Origin: Pollutimonas harenae
Lineage (GTDB): Bacteria; Pseudomonadota; Gammaproteobacteria; Burkholderiales; Burkholderiaceae_B
Assembly: GCF_004153685.1 (NCBI RefSeq)
Contig: NZ_SDQD01000003.1
Location: forward strand, 186,001-250,000
Length of the DNA stretch: 64,000 nt
Direction of reading: 5' to 3'
The notes beneath the pieces are model-generated. The model made no database searches and was not told the origin of the DNA. It saw nothing but the letters and a program-made list of their open reading frames with translations. Within the stretch, counting starts at the first letter, position 1. Each line of letters starts with the position of its first letter. Shown in pieces: positions 1 through 9,246 of this stretch. The translations under genes were made by a program, and so were the position numbers.

Positions 1-2008
1 TACGCGTCCGCGCAATCAGCGCCTCATCCTTGGCAAAGGGCGACGTCAGCACCCGGCTGCCCACCAGGCGGCGCAAATGTCCTGACAATTGTCCATACTG
101 CTTTCTGGTGTACCCCTCCGCCAGCAAGGTGCGCATATTGGACAAAAGCCAGGTATGCATGAAATCCGGGTTATAGCGCTGGGCATCGTAGAGCATCAGG
201 TAAGCACGTAAGGCCTCATAGGAATACTCCAGATCATCTGCGGGAGCCGCTCTCAGCGCCGTGGCAATCCGCTGCGACACCTGCGGAACAAGCACCTGAT
301 CTTGCGCGACCCGATATGCGCCATCTGCAGCCGCCTGGATCTTGTCTCCCTGATAAAGGCCGAAACCATAGCTGAAAGGCGGATCGTCGGTCTCAAAGCC
401 GTTACCGGCAGGCAATGCTTGCAATGCATCCAGATAAGGCAGCAGGCCCAATACATCACCCGAGGCATCAAGCTTGATCTCCCGGCCCAGCGCCTCGACC
501 TCAGGAATCCGCCCTTGCACGGTTTTCAGATATTGACTGTTGTTCCGGTAGCTATTGGCCCAACCGATCAGCAACAACAGCAAGCAGGCACCAACCGCTG
601 CATAGCCCCCCCATTGCAAACGTCGATAGCGGCGCTCCCATTTCATATTGCGCCCAGCCAGACCCGACTCAGAAAATATCACCTTCTGCAATAGATTTTG
701 CAGGAAGTAGCTGCGGCCATTCCCATTGGCCGATCCTCCTGCTGCGCTGCTTACGCTCGACAGGCCATCAATCTTCAGATAGCGTTTTAGCTGGCCCGTA
801 ACATGATCGAAAGTCCGCCCGCCTTGCGTACCACTGGTGAAGTACACACCGCGTGGGAGTAAAGACGACTCGAATCTGGACGTCGCGAACACATCACTCA
901 GAAAGTGACCCAATATGGGTTGAAGGCCGGCAAACTGTTGTGGCAGCAGATAAGCGAGCGCACGCCGGGACTCATCTGGCTCAGCGCTCATTACATCGGG
1001 CAAGCCAGCATACAAACGCTGCTTCAGAAGGTCGTACTCGGCATTGAACGATTCCTGCAGATTGAACCCTTCAGCCTGCAGCCTCGCATAGGGAAAAGTA
1101 AACCCCCAGACCTGCTTGAGCGCCTCCCTGCTGCACGATGAAAAATACTCATTGAAGCCGGACATCAGGTCCGACTTGGTCACCAGTACATACACGGGAA
1201 ACTGGATACCTAGTTGTTCGCGCAGCTCTTGCAGGCGTTGGCGCAACACGGCGGCATGCTGCACCCGCTCGGTATCGGACGACGAGAGCAAGTCTTCTAT
1301 GCTGACCGTGAGCATCACACCGTTGACAGGCTGGCGTCCTCGATAGCGTATCAACAGTTTCAGGAAACCCTTCCATTCTTCTTCGTCACCCGTTGGATCA
1401 CTTTCCTGAGTGGTATAGCGCCCGGCCGTGTCCAGCAGCACAGCGTCATCGGTAAACCACCAATCGCAATTACGGGTTCCGCCGACCCCTCGCAAGGCCA
1501 CCTTGCCAAAGCGATCCGCCAAGGGAAAGTTCAGACCCGAATTGACCAGGGCGGTGGTCTTGCCCGACCCAGGCGCTCCTATGAATACATACCAGGGTAG
1601 CTGGTACAAGTGTTGCCGCGAAAAGCGCGCCAGAGGCAGACGGCTGGACTTGCCATCGAAGCGCATCTTATGCAGGAGCTCTATGGCCTCGTCGAAACGC
1701 TCGGAAAGTGCCTTTACCTCGGGGCTCTGCCCGGGCTCTTCGGCTGCCACCTTCTTTGCGGGTCGACGCAACTGCCCCAGCAGTTGTGCATTGAGGCGAC
1801 CTTCACGCCATTTGCGCCACAACAAGCGCAACACATACAACGCAAACATGGCCACAATGACAGTGATGCGGACGGTTTCAGACTCCAGTGGCCGAACTGC
1901 CCCAAAGGCCAGAAGCGGACCCGCAACCCATATCAACAATGCCAATGCCAGCAGGCCGAAAAAGCTCCATAGCCCTCGACTCAGCAGAAAACTGAACAAG
2001 CTGCTCAT
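1..2008 (-). CDS. tssM: Type VI secretion membrane protein TssM (IcmF), partial, C-terminus beyond the left edge
   Basis: TssM is the large inner-membrane component of the T6SS membrane complex with TssL and TssJ. About 669 residues can be read from an ATG at 2008 leftward to the window edge without a stop. Two membrane segments lie near residues 14-35 and 46-64, then a cytoplasmic NTPase-like domain with Walker A GAPGSGKT at 144-151 and a DTAGR motif. A third membrane segment lies near residue 455 (GACLLLLLIGWA) before the periplasmic part. TssM proteins are usually about 1,100-1,300 residues, so roughly the C-terminal half is missing because of the window boundary, not a mutation. The start overlaps the tssL stop as ATGA, showing translational coupling. 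Confidence 0.93.
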   Translation of the reverse strand, partial: MSSLFSFLLSRGLWSFFGLLALALLIWVAGPLLAFGAVRPLESETVRITVIVAMFALYVLRLLWRKWREGRLNAQLLGQLRRPAKKVAAEEPGQSPEVKALSERFDEAIELLHKMRFDGKSSRLPLARFSRQHLYQLPWYVFIGAPGSGKTTALVNSGLNFPLADRFGKVALRGVGGTRNCDWWFTDDAVLLDTAGRYTTQESDPTGDEEEWKGFLKLLIRYRGRQPVNGVMLTVSIEDLLSSSDTERVQHAAVLRQRLQELREQLGIQFPVYVLVTKSDLMSGFNEYFSSCSREALKQVWGFTFPYARLQAEGFNLQESFNAEYDLLKQRLYAGLPDVMSAEPDESRRALAYLLPQQFAGLQPILGHFLSDVFATSRFESSLLPRGVYFTSGTQGGRTFDHVTGQLKRYLKIDGLSSVSSAAGGSANGNGRSYFLQNLLQKVIFSESGLAGRNMKWERRYRRLQWGGYAAVGACLLLLLIGWANSYRNNSQYLKTVQGRIPEVEALGREIKLDASGDVLGLLPYLDALQALPAGNGFETDDPPFSYGFGLYQGDKIQAAADGAYRVAQDQVLVPQVSQRIATALRAAPADDLEYSYEALRAYLMLYDAQRYNPDFMHTWLLSNMRTLLAEGYTRKQYGQLSGHLRRLVGSRVLTSPFAKDEALIARTR

Positions 2009-3336
2009 GGCTGCCCCCTTCTTGCAGCGGGTTCTTGGCCCCCAACGGCAACAGGAGAAACCAACAGCGTAATTTCAACCCGGCGATTCCGTGCCCGATT
2101 GGCGGGTGTGTTGTTGGGCACGACAGGGTTAGCGTCGCCCCGCCCTTCGGCCCGAACCCGATCAGGCTGCGACAGACGCTCCTGCAATAAAGCCTTGACC
2201 GCATCAGCGCGTGCCTGTGAAAGCTCCCAATTCGAAGGAAAGCGGACAGTTCTTATAGGCACGTTATCGCTGTAGCCGCTGACCAGAATGCTGCCCTGTG
2301 ATTGATTCAAGGCATCGGCAACCCGCGAGAGAACAGGGATGTACTCGGATCGCAACTCATCCGATCCCGATGTAAACAACCCATCGCCATGAAGAATGAT
2401 GACGCTGCGATCCGCTTCATTGCGCACAGCCAGCAGGTTTTCCCTGATCTCTGGCGCCAGGAAACCCGTCAGCGCCTGGCCGAACGGTACAGGCTTCGGA
2501 TCAACCACCTTGGGGGCCGGCGCAGGCAACACAGGCGGCTGAAGTTCGGACATGGCTGTATACACTTCATCTGAGTAACCGCTCAGGCGCCAGTTCAGTC
2601 CGAAATAGGCAAGCAAACCTATGGCTGCAGCAATCGAGGCGAATACCCACAAAGGTATAGGCAGCCGCCTGACCTGAGCCAGTAATGGCGCATCGTGCCA
2701 ATGCGGTGACAGCGGACTTGCGTATTCATCGCGCACATCACGCAATATCAGCAGCAATCTTTGCCTGACTGTATCAAGCTGGCTGCGGCCATTGTCCGCC
2801 ACCCGATACCTGCCCTCAAACCCCAACAGCAGGCAATAGTACAAAAGCTCGAGCAAATCGATATGCTGCCTGGGGTTTTGCGTTAGCTTGGCAAGCAACT
2901 GAAAGAATTTTTCGCCACCCCAGGTTTCATTATGAAAAGTCACCAGCAGACTATGGGCCGACCACACTCCCCCTCCGCCCCAGGGAGTGAGCGCCGCCGC
3001 CTCGTCCAGAGCGGTACACAGGCAGTAGCGGGCTCCCAGTATGGTTTCATTCGGTATGCCGGCCTGCTGCGCCCTCATCTCGAACTGCCGCACTTCATCC
3101 AGCAAGTGCTCGCGCAGCAACTGGGGCGAAGGGTGTGTTGCCGTAGCGCGGATCTGCGGTATGAGCACCAATAGCGAATTGGCTGCTGCCACGAGCGCGT
3201 TATCCGATCCCGAGAACACATGTTCACCGGGCCATAAACGTTCCTCACGTTGTGGAGGAATAGCGGCGTCTTCCAGATACCCGGTATTGCCCAAACCATC
3301 ATTTAACGAGGCCATGGAAAAGCTTCCTTGCATCAT
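2005..3336 (-). CDS. tssL: Type VI secretion protein TssL with C-terminal OmpA domain
   Basis: This is the DotU/IcmH-type subunit of the T6SS membrane complex. Of 443 residues, about 40-215 form the cytoplasmic DotU domain (CTALDEAA, LGFEGRYR). One membrane helix spans about 229-248, and residues about 310-430 form an OmpA-like peptidoglycan-binding domain (GYSDNVPIR, then NRARNRRVEI). It is therefore an evolved TssL that can hold the complex on the cell wall; short TssL proteins lack this domain and rely on a separate anchor. The start overlaps the tssK stop by four bases, and its stop overlaps the tssM start, so tssK-tssL-tssM are one coupled operon. Confidence 0.94.
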   Translation of the reverse strand: MMQGSFSMASLNDGLGNTGYLEDAAIPPQREERLWPGEHVFSGSDNALVAAANSLLVLIPQIRATATHPSPQLLREHLLDEVRQFEMRAQQAGIPNETILGARYCLCTALDEAAALTPWGGGGVWSAHSLLVTFHNETWGGEKFFQLLAKLTQNPRQHIDLLELLYYCLLLGFEGRYRVADNGRSQLDTVRQRLLLILRDVRDEYASPLSPHWHDAPLLAQVRRLPIPLWVFASIAAAIGLLAYFGLNWRLSGYSDEVYTAMSELQPPVLPAPAPKVVDPKPVPFGQALTGFLAPEIRENLLAVRNEADRSVIILHGDGLFTSGSDELRSEYIPVLSRVADALNQSQGSILVSGYSDNVPIRTVRFPSNWELSQARADAVKALLQERLSQPDRVRAEGRGDANPVVPNNTPANRARNRRVEITLLVSPVAVGGQEPAARRGQP

Positions 3337-4664
3337 TCACGTATTGCCCAGAATTCAAGTTGAAGCCCGGGAAAGTCGCCAGCCAGATGCAAGGCCAATC
3401 CGCCAGTACGCTCAAACTGCTTCCACATCTCACCGTTCTTTTCCAGCTCAAAATAGATATAGCCCGCGTGATAAGGCAGGGGTTTGGGCACATTAGGCAA
3501 AGGGCGCAAGGCAATCCCGGGCAACTGCAAATGCACCAGATCACGAATACGCTCTATAGGTCCCAGCTTGGCCTGTGCGGGCAAACGCGTACGCGTCAGT
3601 TCGGATGGCATCTGCGCATGCACGGCCAGCACCAGGCCCGCCGTACGTAGCATATCCAGGTCGTTGATATGCGCCACCCGAACGCCCTGTCCTTTCTCTT
3701 CAAGCGGGATCTGTATGGCCTTGTCCTCGAGAATGGCCGACAGGGAACGGCGCAGCAATACCATCAGAGGCGTGAAGCTGGAAGCCAGATCATCATGAAG
3801 GTAGGCCGGGAACGACACAAGGCGCCGCTCCTCGGTAGAGAACGTAGCCAAGTCACTGGCCAGCATCAACAAATCATGGAACAGCCGCTCCGGATGCAAG
3901 GTTTCCAACTGCTGCACATGCCACAATGCGCCACGATAGCGATTGATGGTTTTAAGCAGCAAGAATTCCGATACCTCCGATACGCCGCCCCGCCCTGGCT
4001 CGGCCAGCCTCCGCACCAGCAATTCGCTGCGTGCCTCCAGCAGGCCATAGAGCTCATGGGTGTATGCTCGCAGCACCGTATTAAAGCCGGCTGCCAATGT
4101 CGGCGGGATATAAGTCTGATCCAGCAACAACCGGTTGTCACTACGGCGCTCAAGCACAATAGCAACACCCAGGGCCAGCCACTCACCGTCCACATCATCT
4201 TCCAGCATCAGACGTAAACGCAAATGCCCGAGCTGCAATACCGCAGGCCCCAGTGCCACCGCGCTTGAGTCGGCGACTTCCTCTTCCCTGACGCAATAAC
4301 GGGCCAGCTTGTCGCTATCGTCTTCAAACGACACATCCTGTCCGCCACGGCGTTGCCTGGGTATGACCAGCATGACCTTCTTGTGGTGCGTACCAGCGGG
4401 CAGATCCAGTGCCGCGGGTGCGTCGTCCGAAGAGTCAAAATCGAAAGGCGTCCCATCAGGAAAGACGCCCATCGCCTGCCGCAAGGACACTTTGCCCAGC
4501 GCCAGGGCATCAGGATCCAGCTCAAGGGTTTTGAACCCCCAGAACACACCTGCTGCACACTCCGTATGGATACTGTTCCGATGTTCTAGATGCCGTTCCA
4601 GCTGCTGGAAATGATGAGGGCGTAAAAACATACCCTCGGACCACACTACCTTCTTTCTTTCCAT
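3333..4664 (-). CDS. tssK: Type VI secretion baseplate protein TssK
   Basis: TssK is the trimeric baseplate protein that links the TssEFG wedges to the membrane complex. The 443-residue product opens with the family's hallmark N-terminal segment (WSEGMFLRPHHFQQLERH) and has the normal family length. The C-terminal part would contact TssL/TssM. It is the middle gene of tssJ-tssK-tssL-tssM. The gap to tssJ is 60 bp, and the stop overlaps tssL by four bases. Confidence 0.95.
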   Translation of the reverse strand: MERKKVVWSEGMFLRPHHFQQLERHLEHRNSIHTECAAGVFWGFKTLELDPDALALGKVSLRQAMGVFPDGTPFDFDSSDDAPAALDLPAGTHHKKVMLVIPRQRRGGQDVSFEDDSDKLARYCVREEEVADSSAVALGPAVLQLGHLRLRLMLEDDVDGEWLALGVAIVLERRSDNRLLLDQTYIPPTLAAGFNTVLRAYTHELYGLLEARSELLVRRLAEPGRGGVSEVSEFLLLKTINRYRGALWHVQQLETLHPERLFHDLLMLASDLATFSTEERRLVSFPAYLHDDLASSFTPLMVLLRRSLSAILEDKAIQIPLEEKGQGVRVAHINDLDMLRTAGLVLAVHAQMPSELTRTRLPAQAKLGPIERIRDLVHLQLPGIALRPLPNVPKPLPYHAGYIYFELEKNGEMWKQFERTGGLALHLAGDFPGLQLEFWAIRE

Positions 4665-4724
4665 TGTCTATCTTTGCTTCGCTATTGATTTATTGGATTG
4701 CCGGCTATCGGATTCCGGGCACCC

Positions 4725-5285
4725 TCAATCGTCGGAAATCAGCGTCATGCCATGCTTTCCGACTTCGATCCTGAGGCGTTTCTCTCCTGGCGAAAACTGC
4801 CAGAACTTGTAGATGTTTGTGCGCCTGGAATCGGGCAACTCGACCAGCATGCGCCATTGGCTGGAATTCAGTTCTCGATAACCCGCCACAATACCCAGGG
4901 CCCTGGCACTGATATCGCCCGGCCGGGTAATGACTTCCGATTCTCCTGGCTTCAGGATGACCCGGCTAACACCCAGCAACTCATCACCCAGAGCTGCGTG
5001 AGCGTCACCCTGCAGGCCGAAATAGCCCGTCGATTGAAATTTGCTGATGGATTTCAGTTCATATACCGTCAGCTGTATGGGGGCTGCCTCGCCGGTCACG
5101 CCGGGGTTCACATCGGGCATGGCGTGGAGCTCGACCACATAAGGCACAGCCAGGCGACTGGCTGTTGCCGCACACCCGGCCAGTACCACACAAAGTAGAA
5201 CAACGCCCCCATACCGAACCTTTGGAGTGGCTCGGCGGCAAAAATCGCCAATGGAAGGAAGATGTGTGTTCAACCATGAAGTCAT
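4725..5285 (-). CDS. tssJ: Type VI secretion outer-membrane lipoprotein TssJ
   Basis: TssJ is the outer-membrane lipoprotein that docks the TssM periplasmic domain. The 186-residue product has a signal peptide with a lipobox LAGC, lipidated cysteine at residue 38. The unusually long n-region (MTSWLN... to RYGG) suggests translation could begin later, but no better start with a ribosome site is obvious. The later LTVYELKS segment is typical of the TssJ beta-sandwich. It is the first gene of the leftward tssJKLM operon. The promoter should lie in 5286-5502, shared with the rightward lipoprotein/FHA pair. Confidence 0.9.
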   Translation of the reverse strand: MTSWLNTHLPSIGDFCRRATPKVRYGGVVLLCVVLAGCAATASRLAVPYVVELHAMPDVNPGVTGEAAPIQLTVYELKSISKFQSTGYFGLQGDAHAALGDELLGVSRVILKPGESEVITRPGDISARALGIVAGYRELNSSQWRMLVELPDSRRTNIYKFWQFSPGEKRLRIEVGKHGMTLISDD

Positions 5286-5502
5286 GCAGTCGTGTCCTGT
5301 CTCGTCTGGTTCGCGTTACGGATCAAGACCGCTATCAAACACAAGACAGAAGACATTTACATGACACCTACAGAGTCTTACTTCATTTACATCAGGAAAA
5401 CATAAAAAGAGCCCTTACAGCCCCAGGCGACAGCTTACGTAAGAAAAGCGACATATTGAGTGATTAGGATGTCAGGAACTGTACAACCACAATTTGAAGA
5501 AA
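5286..5502. promoter_or_regulatory. Divergent intergenic region between tssJ and the T6SS lipoprotein gene
   Basis: These 217 bp separate two divergent T6SS transcription units and are distinctly A+T-richer than the flanking coding DNA. The region must carry promoters for both directions. I could not identify a clear -35/-10 pair or a palindromic operator. No open reading frame here looks like a gene. Confidence 0.45.
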
Positions 5503-5907
5503 ATGACCATCAAAACACTGACGCCCATGGCAGCCCTGCTGGCTGCTCTGCTAGTGAGCGCTTGCGCCCATGGGCCTGACACCTCAACGGCAGCCACGCC
5601 CGCACAAAAGGAAGCACTGGCCGCTCTTGAACAAGACTACAACGCAGGAAACTATGCGCAGGTTGCCCAGACTGTGGGCTTATCAGTAGAACTGCAAAGT
5701 GCACCGCCCAGCATTCAAATACCTGCGTTGAAGCTGCAGGCATTCAGCTATTGCCTGCAAAACAATACCGTTCAGTGCAGGCGCAGCTTCGACAGACTGC
5801 TTCAGCGCTACCCGGACTTCGAGCTGGCGGAAACCGAGAGCAGCCACCCCATGTGGGGCCCCGTGTTTACAGAAGCCAAGAACCATGCAGGCGGCCAGAC
5901 AACATGA
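5503..5907 (+). CDS. T6SS-associated small lipoprotein (TPR-like)
   Basis: The 134-residue product has a lipoprotein signal peptide with lipobox LVSAC, lipidated cysteine at 21, then a helical segment (ALEQDYNAGNYAQVAQTV) that reads like one or two TPR-type helices. I chose ATG 5503 because a weak GAAGA ribosome site precedes it; an in-frame TTG at 5494 would add MKK. Its stop overlaps the start of the FHA gene (ATGA), so the two are co-translated. Small lipoproteins in this position occur in T6SS loci of related bacteria, but I know of no established reaction or partner. An accessory envelope role is inferred from context only. Confidence 0.72.
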   Translation: MTIKTLTPMAALLAALLVSACAHGPDTSTAATPAQKEALAALEQDYNAGNYAQVAQTVGLSVELQSAPPSIQIPALKLQAFSYCLQNNTVQCRRSFDRLLQRYPDFELAETESSHPMWGPVFTEAKNHAGGQTT

Positions 5908-6584
5908 AGCTAGTTGCCACCCATATTCCTACCGCGCAGGCCGCCACTTTTGAATTTACCGAGCCGGGCGGCACAATCGGCCGATGCCCAGGCAATCACT
6001 TGCTGCTCAGTGAAGATGCGCGCGTAGGACGTATCCAGGCGGTTGTACGCATTCAGGATGGCGCCTTGAGTCTGAAAAACGTCTCGAGTCAGACCGACAT
6101 TGTGATCAATGGCCAGGCCTTGTCCCTGCTTCAGGAAATGCCCATAAGCTGCGATGACACCTTGCTGATAGGTGACTATATGCTGCGGGCTGCGCCGGCA
6201 CCCGACCTGGCATCCGGCCAGACTATCCAGGAAGCAGGCAGCGCCGACATCTTCAAGGAGTTGCTGGATGGACCAGGCGTGTTGCCCGTGGGACAGTCCG
6301 CCGAAGCCAGCGAATTGCATCCTTTTCAATTGACGTCCCAAGCGCCGCGCAACCACCCCGATCCCATACAACAACTACAGGAAGATCATCAATCACACAC
6401 TTATGGTGGCCTGGCATACGGACCCCTGGACACCGAACCCGAACAGCACGACAGCCATATTTTCAGCAACCCGGCGCCCAGCACCCTCAATCTGGATGAT
6501 CCCCTGGGGCCGCAGTGCAAGAGTTTGATCGACGAGGCACTGGCACAGGGGCACGTCAGCGAAACACGTCACGAAAACCGGTAG
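5904..6584 (+). CDS. Short FHA-domain protein of the T6SS locus
   Basis: The 226-residue product carries an N-terminal FHA (phosphothreonine-binding) domain at about residues 10-95, with the GR loop in GGTIGRCPGNHLLLSE and a following VRIQDG / NGQAL pattern. The rest is low-complexity and polar, without the long C-terminal domain of TagH/ImpI-type FHA proteins. FHA proteins in T6SS loci act in threonine-phosphorylation control of assembly, but no kinase or phosphatase gene is visible here. ATG 5904 is preferred over longer in-frame starts because it gives the ATGA overlap with the lipoprotein gene. The 3' end overlaps the convergent clpV gene by 16 bp. Confidence 0.78.
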   Translation: MKLVATHIPTAQAATFEFTEPGGTIGRCPGNHLLLSEDARVGRIQAVVRIQDGALSLKNVSSQTDIVINGQALSLLQEMPISCDDTLLIGDYMLRAAPAPDLASGQTIQEAGSADIFKELLDGPGVLPVGQSAEASELHPFQLTSQAPRNHPDPIQQLQEDHQSHTYGGLAYGPLDTEPEQHDSHIFSNPAPSTLNLDDPLGPQCKSLIDEALAQGHVSETRHENR

Positions 6585-9187
6585 ACAAACTCACCTTCTT
6601 CAGCCGTCAATGAGACAGCTGAAATATCCCGTGTTGCGGCGGCTGCGGCCAGCAGTTCGCGACTGACCCTGGGCAGCACAGTATTGCTCAGTATGCTGTC
6701 TATCATCCGTCCGCCGGATTCAACTTCGGTACACCGCTCCACAATAAGATCAATGACTTCCGGCTGGACCGTCATCTGTACTTGATGATGGTCCATCAGA
6801 CGGGCCTGTATCCTCTCCAACTGCAGCGCCACAATCTGCGCCAGCATATTGTCTGGCAGCGGGTAATATGGCACAACAATCAGGCGCCCCAGCAAGGCGG
6901 CAGGAAACATCTGCAGCAAAGGCTGGCGCAAGACCTGGCTTAGCTCATCAGGCGGCGGCAACTGCTCGGTGTCACGGCACATGGCTGCCATGCGGTCGGA
7001 CCCAACATTCGAGGTCAGGATAATGACCGTATTCCTGAAGTCGATGTAGCGGCCCTCACCATCTTCCATCCAGCCCTTGTCAAAGACCTGGAAGAAAATT
7101 TCATGCACATCCGGATGCGCTTTCTCGACCTCATCGAGCAGAATCACGCTATGAGGGCGTCGCCGTACAGCTTCCGTCAGTACGCCGCCCTCGCCGTAAC
7201 CCACGTAACCCGGCGGCGCACCCTTCAGCGTCGATACAGTATGGGGCTCCTGGAACTCGCTCATATTGATGGCAATCACATTCTGTTCACCACCGTACAA
7301 GGTATCGGCCAGCGCCAGAGCGGTTTCCGTTTTGCCCACACCACTAGGCCCGCACAGCAGGAATACACCCACGGGCTTGTTCGGGTCCGTGAGCTTGGCA
7401 CGCGAAGTTTCTATACGCCGGGCGATGGCATCAAGCCCATGTCGCTGCCCCACTACCCTTTTCTCAAGCGTATCGGCCAACTGCAACACAGAAACAGCCT
7501 CATCACGCAGCATCCGCCCCACCGGAATACCGGTCCACTCTGCAACCACCGCTGCCACGGCAGCCGCGTCGACCGCAGGAAAAATAAGCGGTGTCTCGCC
7601 CTGGTGCTCGGCAAGCTGTCGGCGTAGCACATCAAGCTCCTTCCGCAAGCGTGCCTGCTCATCAAGCGCCGGTGCAGCTTCATGCAAGGCCGATTGCAAT
7701 CCATGAAGCTGCGTTACCAAAGCATGCTCTGCCTGCCACCGGCCGTCCAGCTCCGCCAGCCTCTCCTGGCTGGTATCCAGTTGCGCTTGAACTTGCTCAT
7801 TGCGGGACTCATGTTCGATGCCCAGTTGCTGTTCCCTATCCAGCATCTGCAGTTCGATTCCCAGTGCCTCAATCTCACGCCTGCAATCCTCCACGTCAGC
7901 CGGTACGGCATGCTGACTGACAGCGACCCGTGCGCACGCCGTATCCAGCAAGGCAACAGCTTTGTCTGGTAGCTGACGGGCGGGTATGTAGCGATAAGAC
8001 AGACGTACCGCCGCATCGATGGCCTGATCAAGCAGCAGTACTTTATGGTGTTCGGCCAGAGTCCGGGCCAGGCCTCGCAACATGACAACAGCCTGCTCTT
8101 CTGACGGTTCGGCAATTTGTACGGCTTGAAAGCGGCGCGTAAGCGCCGGATCTTTTTCTATGTATTTTTTGTATTCCGCCCAGGTCGTGGCACCTATGGT
8201 GCGCAACTCTCCGCGGGCCAGAACCGGCTTCAGCAGATTGGCGGCATCACCGGTACCCACAGTACCGCCCGCGCCCACCAGCGTATGTATTTCGTCGATG
8301 AACAACACAATGGGCTTTTCGCTGGACTGTATGGCATCGATGATGGAGCGCAGCCTGGCCTCGAACTCGCCCTTGACTCCCACACCTGCTTGCAGCAAAC
8401 CCAGGTCCAGCATGTACAGCGATACATCGCGCAAAGCGGGTGGCACATCCCCTTGTGCCAGTCGCAGTGCCAACCCTTCTATAACCGCCGTTTTGCCCAC
8501 TCCGGCTTCGCCAGTCAACAAGGGGTTATTCTGGCGCCGCCGCATCAGAATATCAATGATTTGCCTGATTTCCTCATTACGCCCTGAAACCGGATCAATC
8601 TGGCCCGCCCGGGCGCGAGCAGTCAGATCCACGGCATACTGCGCCAGGGCCAGCGCTCCCTGCGTCGCGTCGCCGGCGTTCTGCTGCGGGACCTGCACCG
8701 CTGCATCCTGCTCCGCCGAACCTTGCACAATCTCGTCAAACTTCATGAGCAAGAGGTCGGGAACCACTTTCTTGAACTCGGAAGAGATGGCAAACAGCAC
8801 ATGGCGCAAGTTGGATGTTTTCAGCAAGCCCGCCATCAGATGCCCGCTGCGTATGCGCGTCATACTGTACTTGAGCGAGGCATATATCCAGGCCCTTTCG
8901 ACGGCCTCGTCGATATGTCCTGACAGATCGGAAACCGAGCCGGTGCCTTGCGGTAGCTGATCCAGAGCCTTAAGAAGACCGGCATCAACAGCTGCGGCAT
9001 CCAGCGCGAAATACGCCATGATGGCGTGCAAGTCAGTGTTCCTGGCATGATGCAGCTGATGTAGCCAATGCACCAGTTCAACATGTGAATGATGACGCAG
9101 CTTGCAAAATGTCGTGGCGCCATCAAGCGTCCGGTACATGACATCACCCAGCTTACCAAAGAGTTCTACACGGCTTATGTCTGACAT
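6569..9187 (-). CDS. clpV: T6SS sheath-disassembly ATPase ClpV (TssH)
   Basis: ClpV is a hexameric AAA+ unfoldase that disassembles contracted TssB/TssC sheaths for reuse. The 872 residues comprise an N-terminal Clp-N domain (about 1-150), AAA module 1 with Walker A GEAGVGKT at 226-233 and Walker B VLFIDEI at 294-300, a coiled M-domain around 430-530, and AAA module 2 with GPSGVGKT at 613-620. Length and order match ClpV rather than ClpB, and the locus confirms it. The gap to tssG is 59 bp upstream. It is the last gene of the leftward tssA-tssB-tssC-hcp-tssE-tssF-tssG-clpV series. Confidence 0.96.
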   Translation of the reverse strand: MSDISRVELFGKLGDVMYRTLDGATTFCKLRHHSHVELVHWLHQLHHARNTDLHAIMAYFALDAAAVDAGLLKALDQLPQGTGSVSDLSGHIDEAVERAWIYASLKYSMTRIRSGHLMAGLLKTSNLRHVLFAISSEFKKVVPDLLLMKFDEIVQGSAEQDAAVQVPQQNAGDATQGALALAQYAVDLTARARAGQIDPVSGRNEEIRQIIDILMRRRQNNPLLTGEAGVGKTAVIEGLALRLAQGDVPPALRDVSLYMLDLGLLQAGVGVKGEFEARLRSIIDAIQSSEKPIVLFIDEIHTLVGAGGTVGTGDAANLLKPVLARGELRTIGATTWAEYKKYIEKDPALTRRFQAVQIAEPSEEQAVVMLRGLARTLAEHHKVLLLDQAIDAAVRLSYRYIPARQLPDKAVALLDTACARVAVSQHAVPADVEDCRREIEALGIELQMLDREQQLGIEHESRNEQVQAQLDTSQERLAELDGRWQAEHALVTQLHGLQSALHEAAPALDEQARLRKELDVLRRQLAEHQGETPLIFPAVDAAAVAAVVAEWTGIPVGRMLRDEAVSVLQLADTLEKRVVGQRHGLDAIARRIETSRAKLTDPNKPVGVFLLCGPSGVGKTETALALADTLYGGEQNVIAINMSEFQEPHTVSTLKGAPPGYVGYGEGGVLTEAVRRRPHSVILLDEVEKAHPDVHEIFFQVFDKGWMEDGEGRYIDFRNTVIILTSNVGSDRMAAMCRDTEQLPPPDELSQVLRQPLLQMFPAALLGRLIVVPYYPLPDNMLAQIVALQLERIQARLMDHHQVQMTVQPEVIDLIVERCTEVESGGRMIDSILSNTVLPRVSRELLAAAAATRDISAVSLTAEEGEFVYRFS

Positions 9188-9246
9188 GGTTCCAACTTTA
9201 TCAATGAATTAATTCAGGTTTGCGCCATAGTGCCGCCCGTTTGCTT

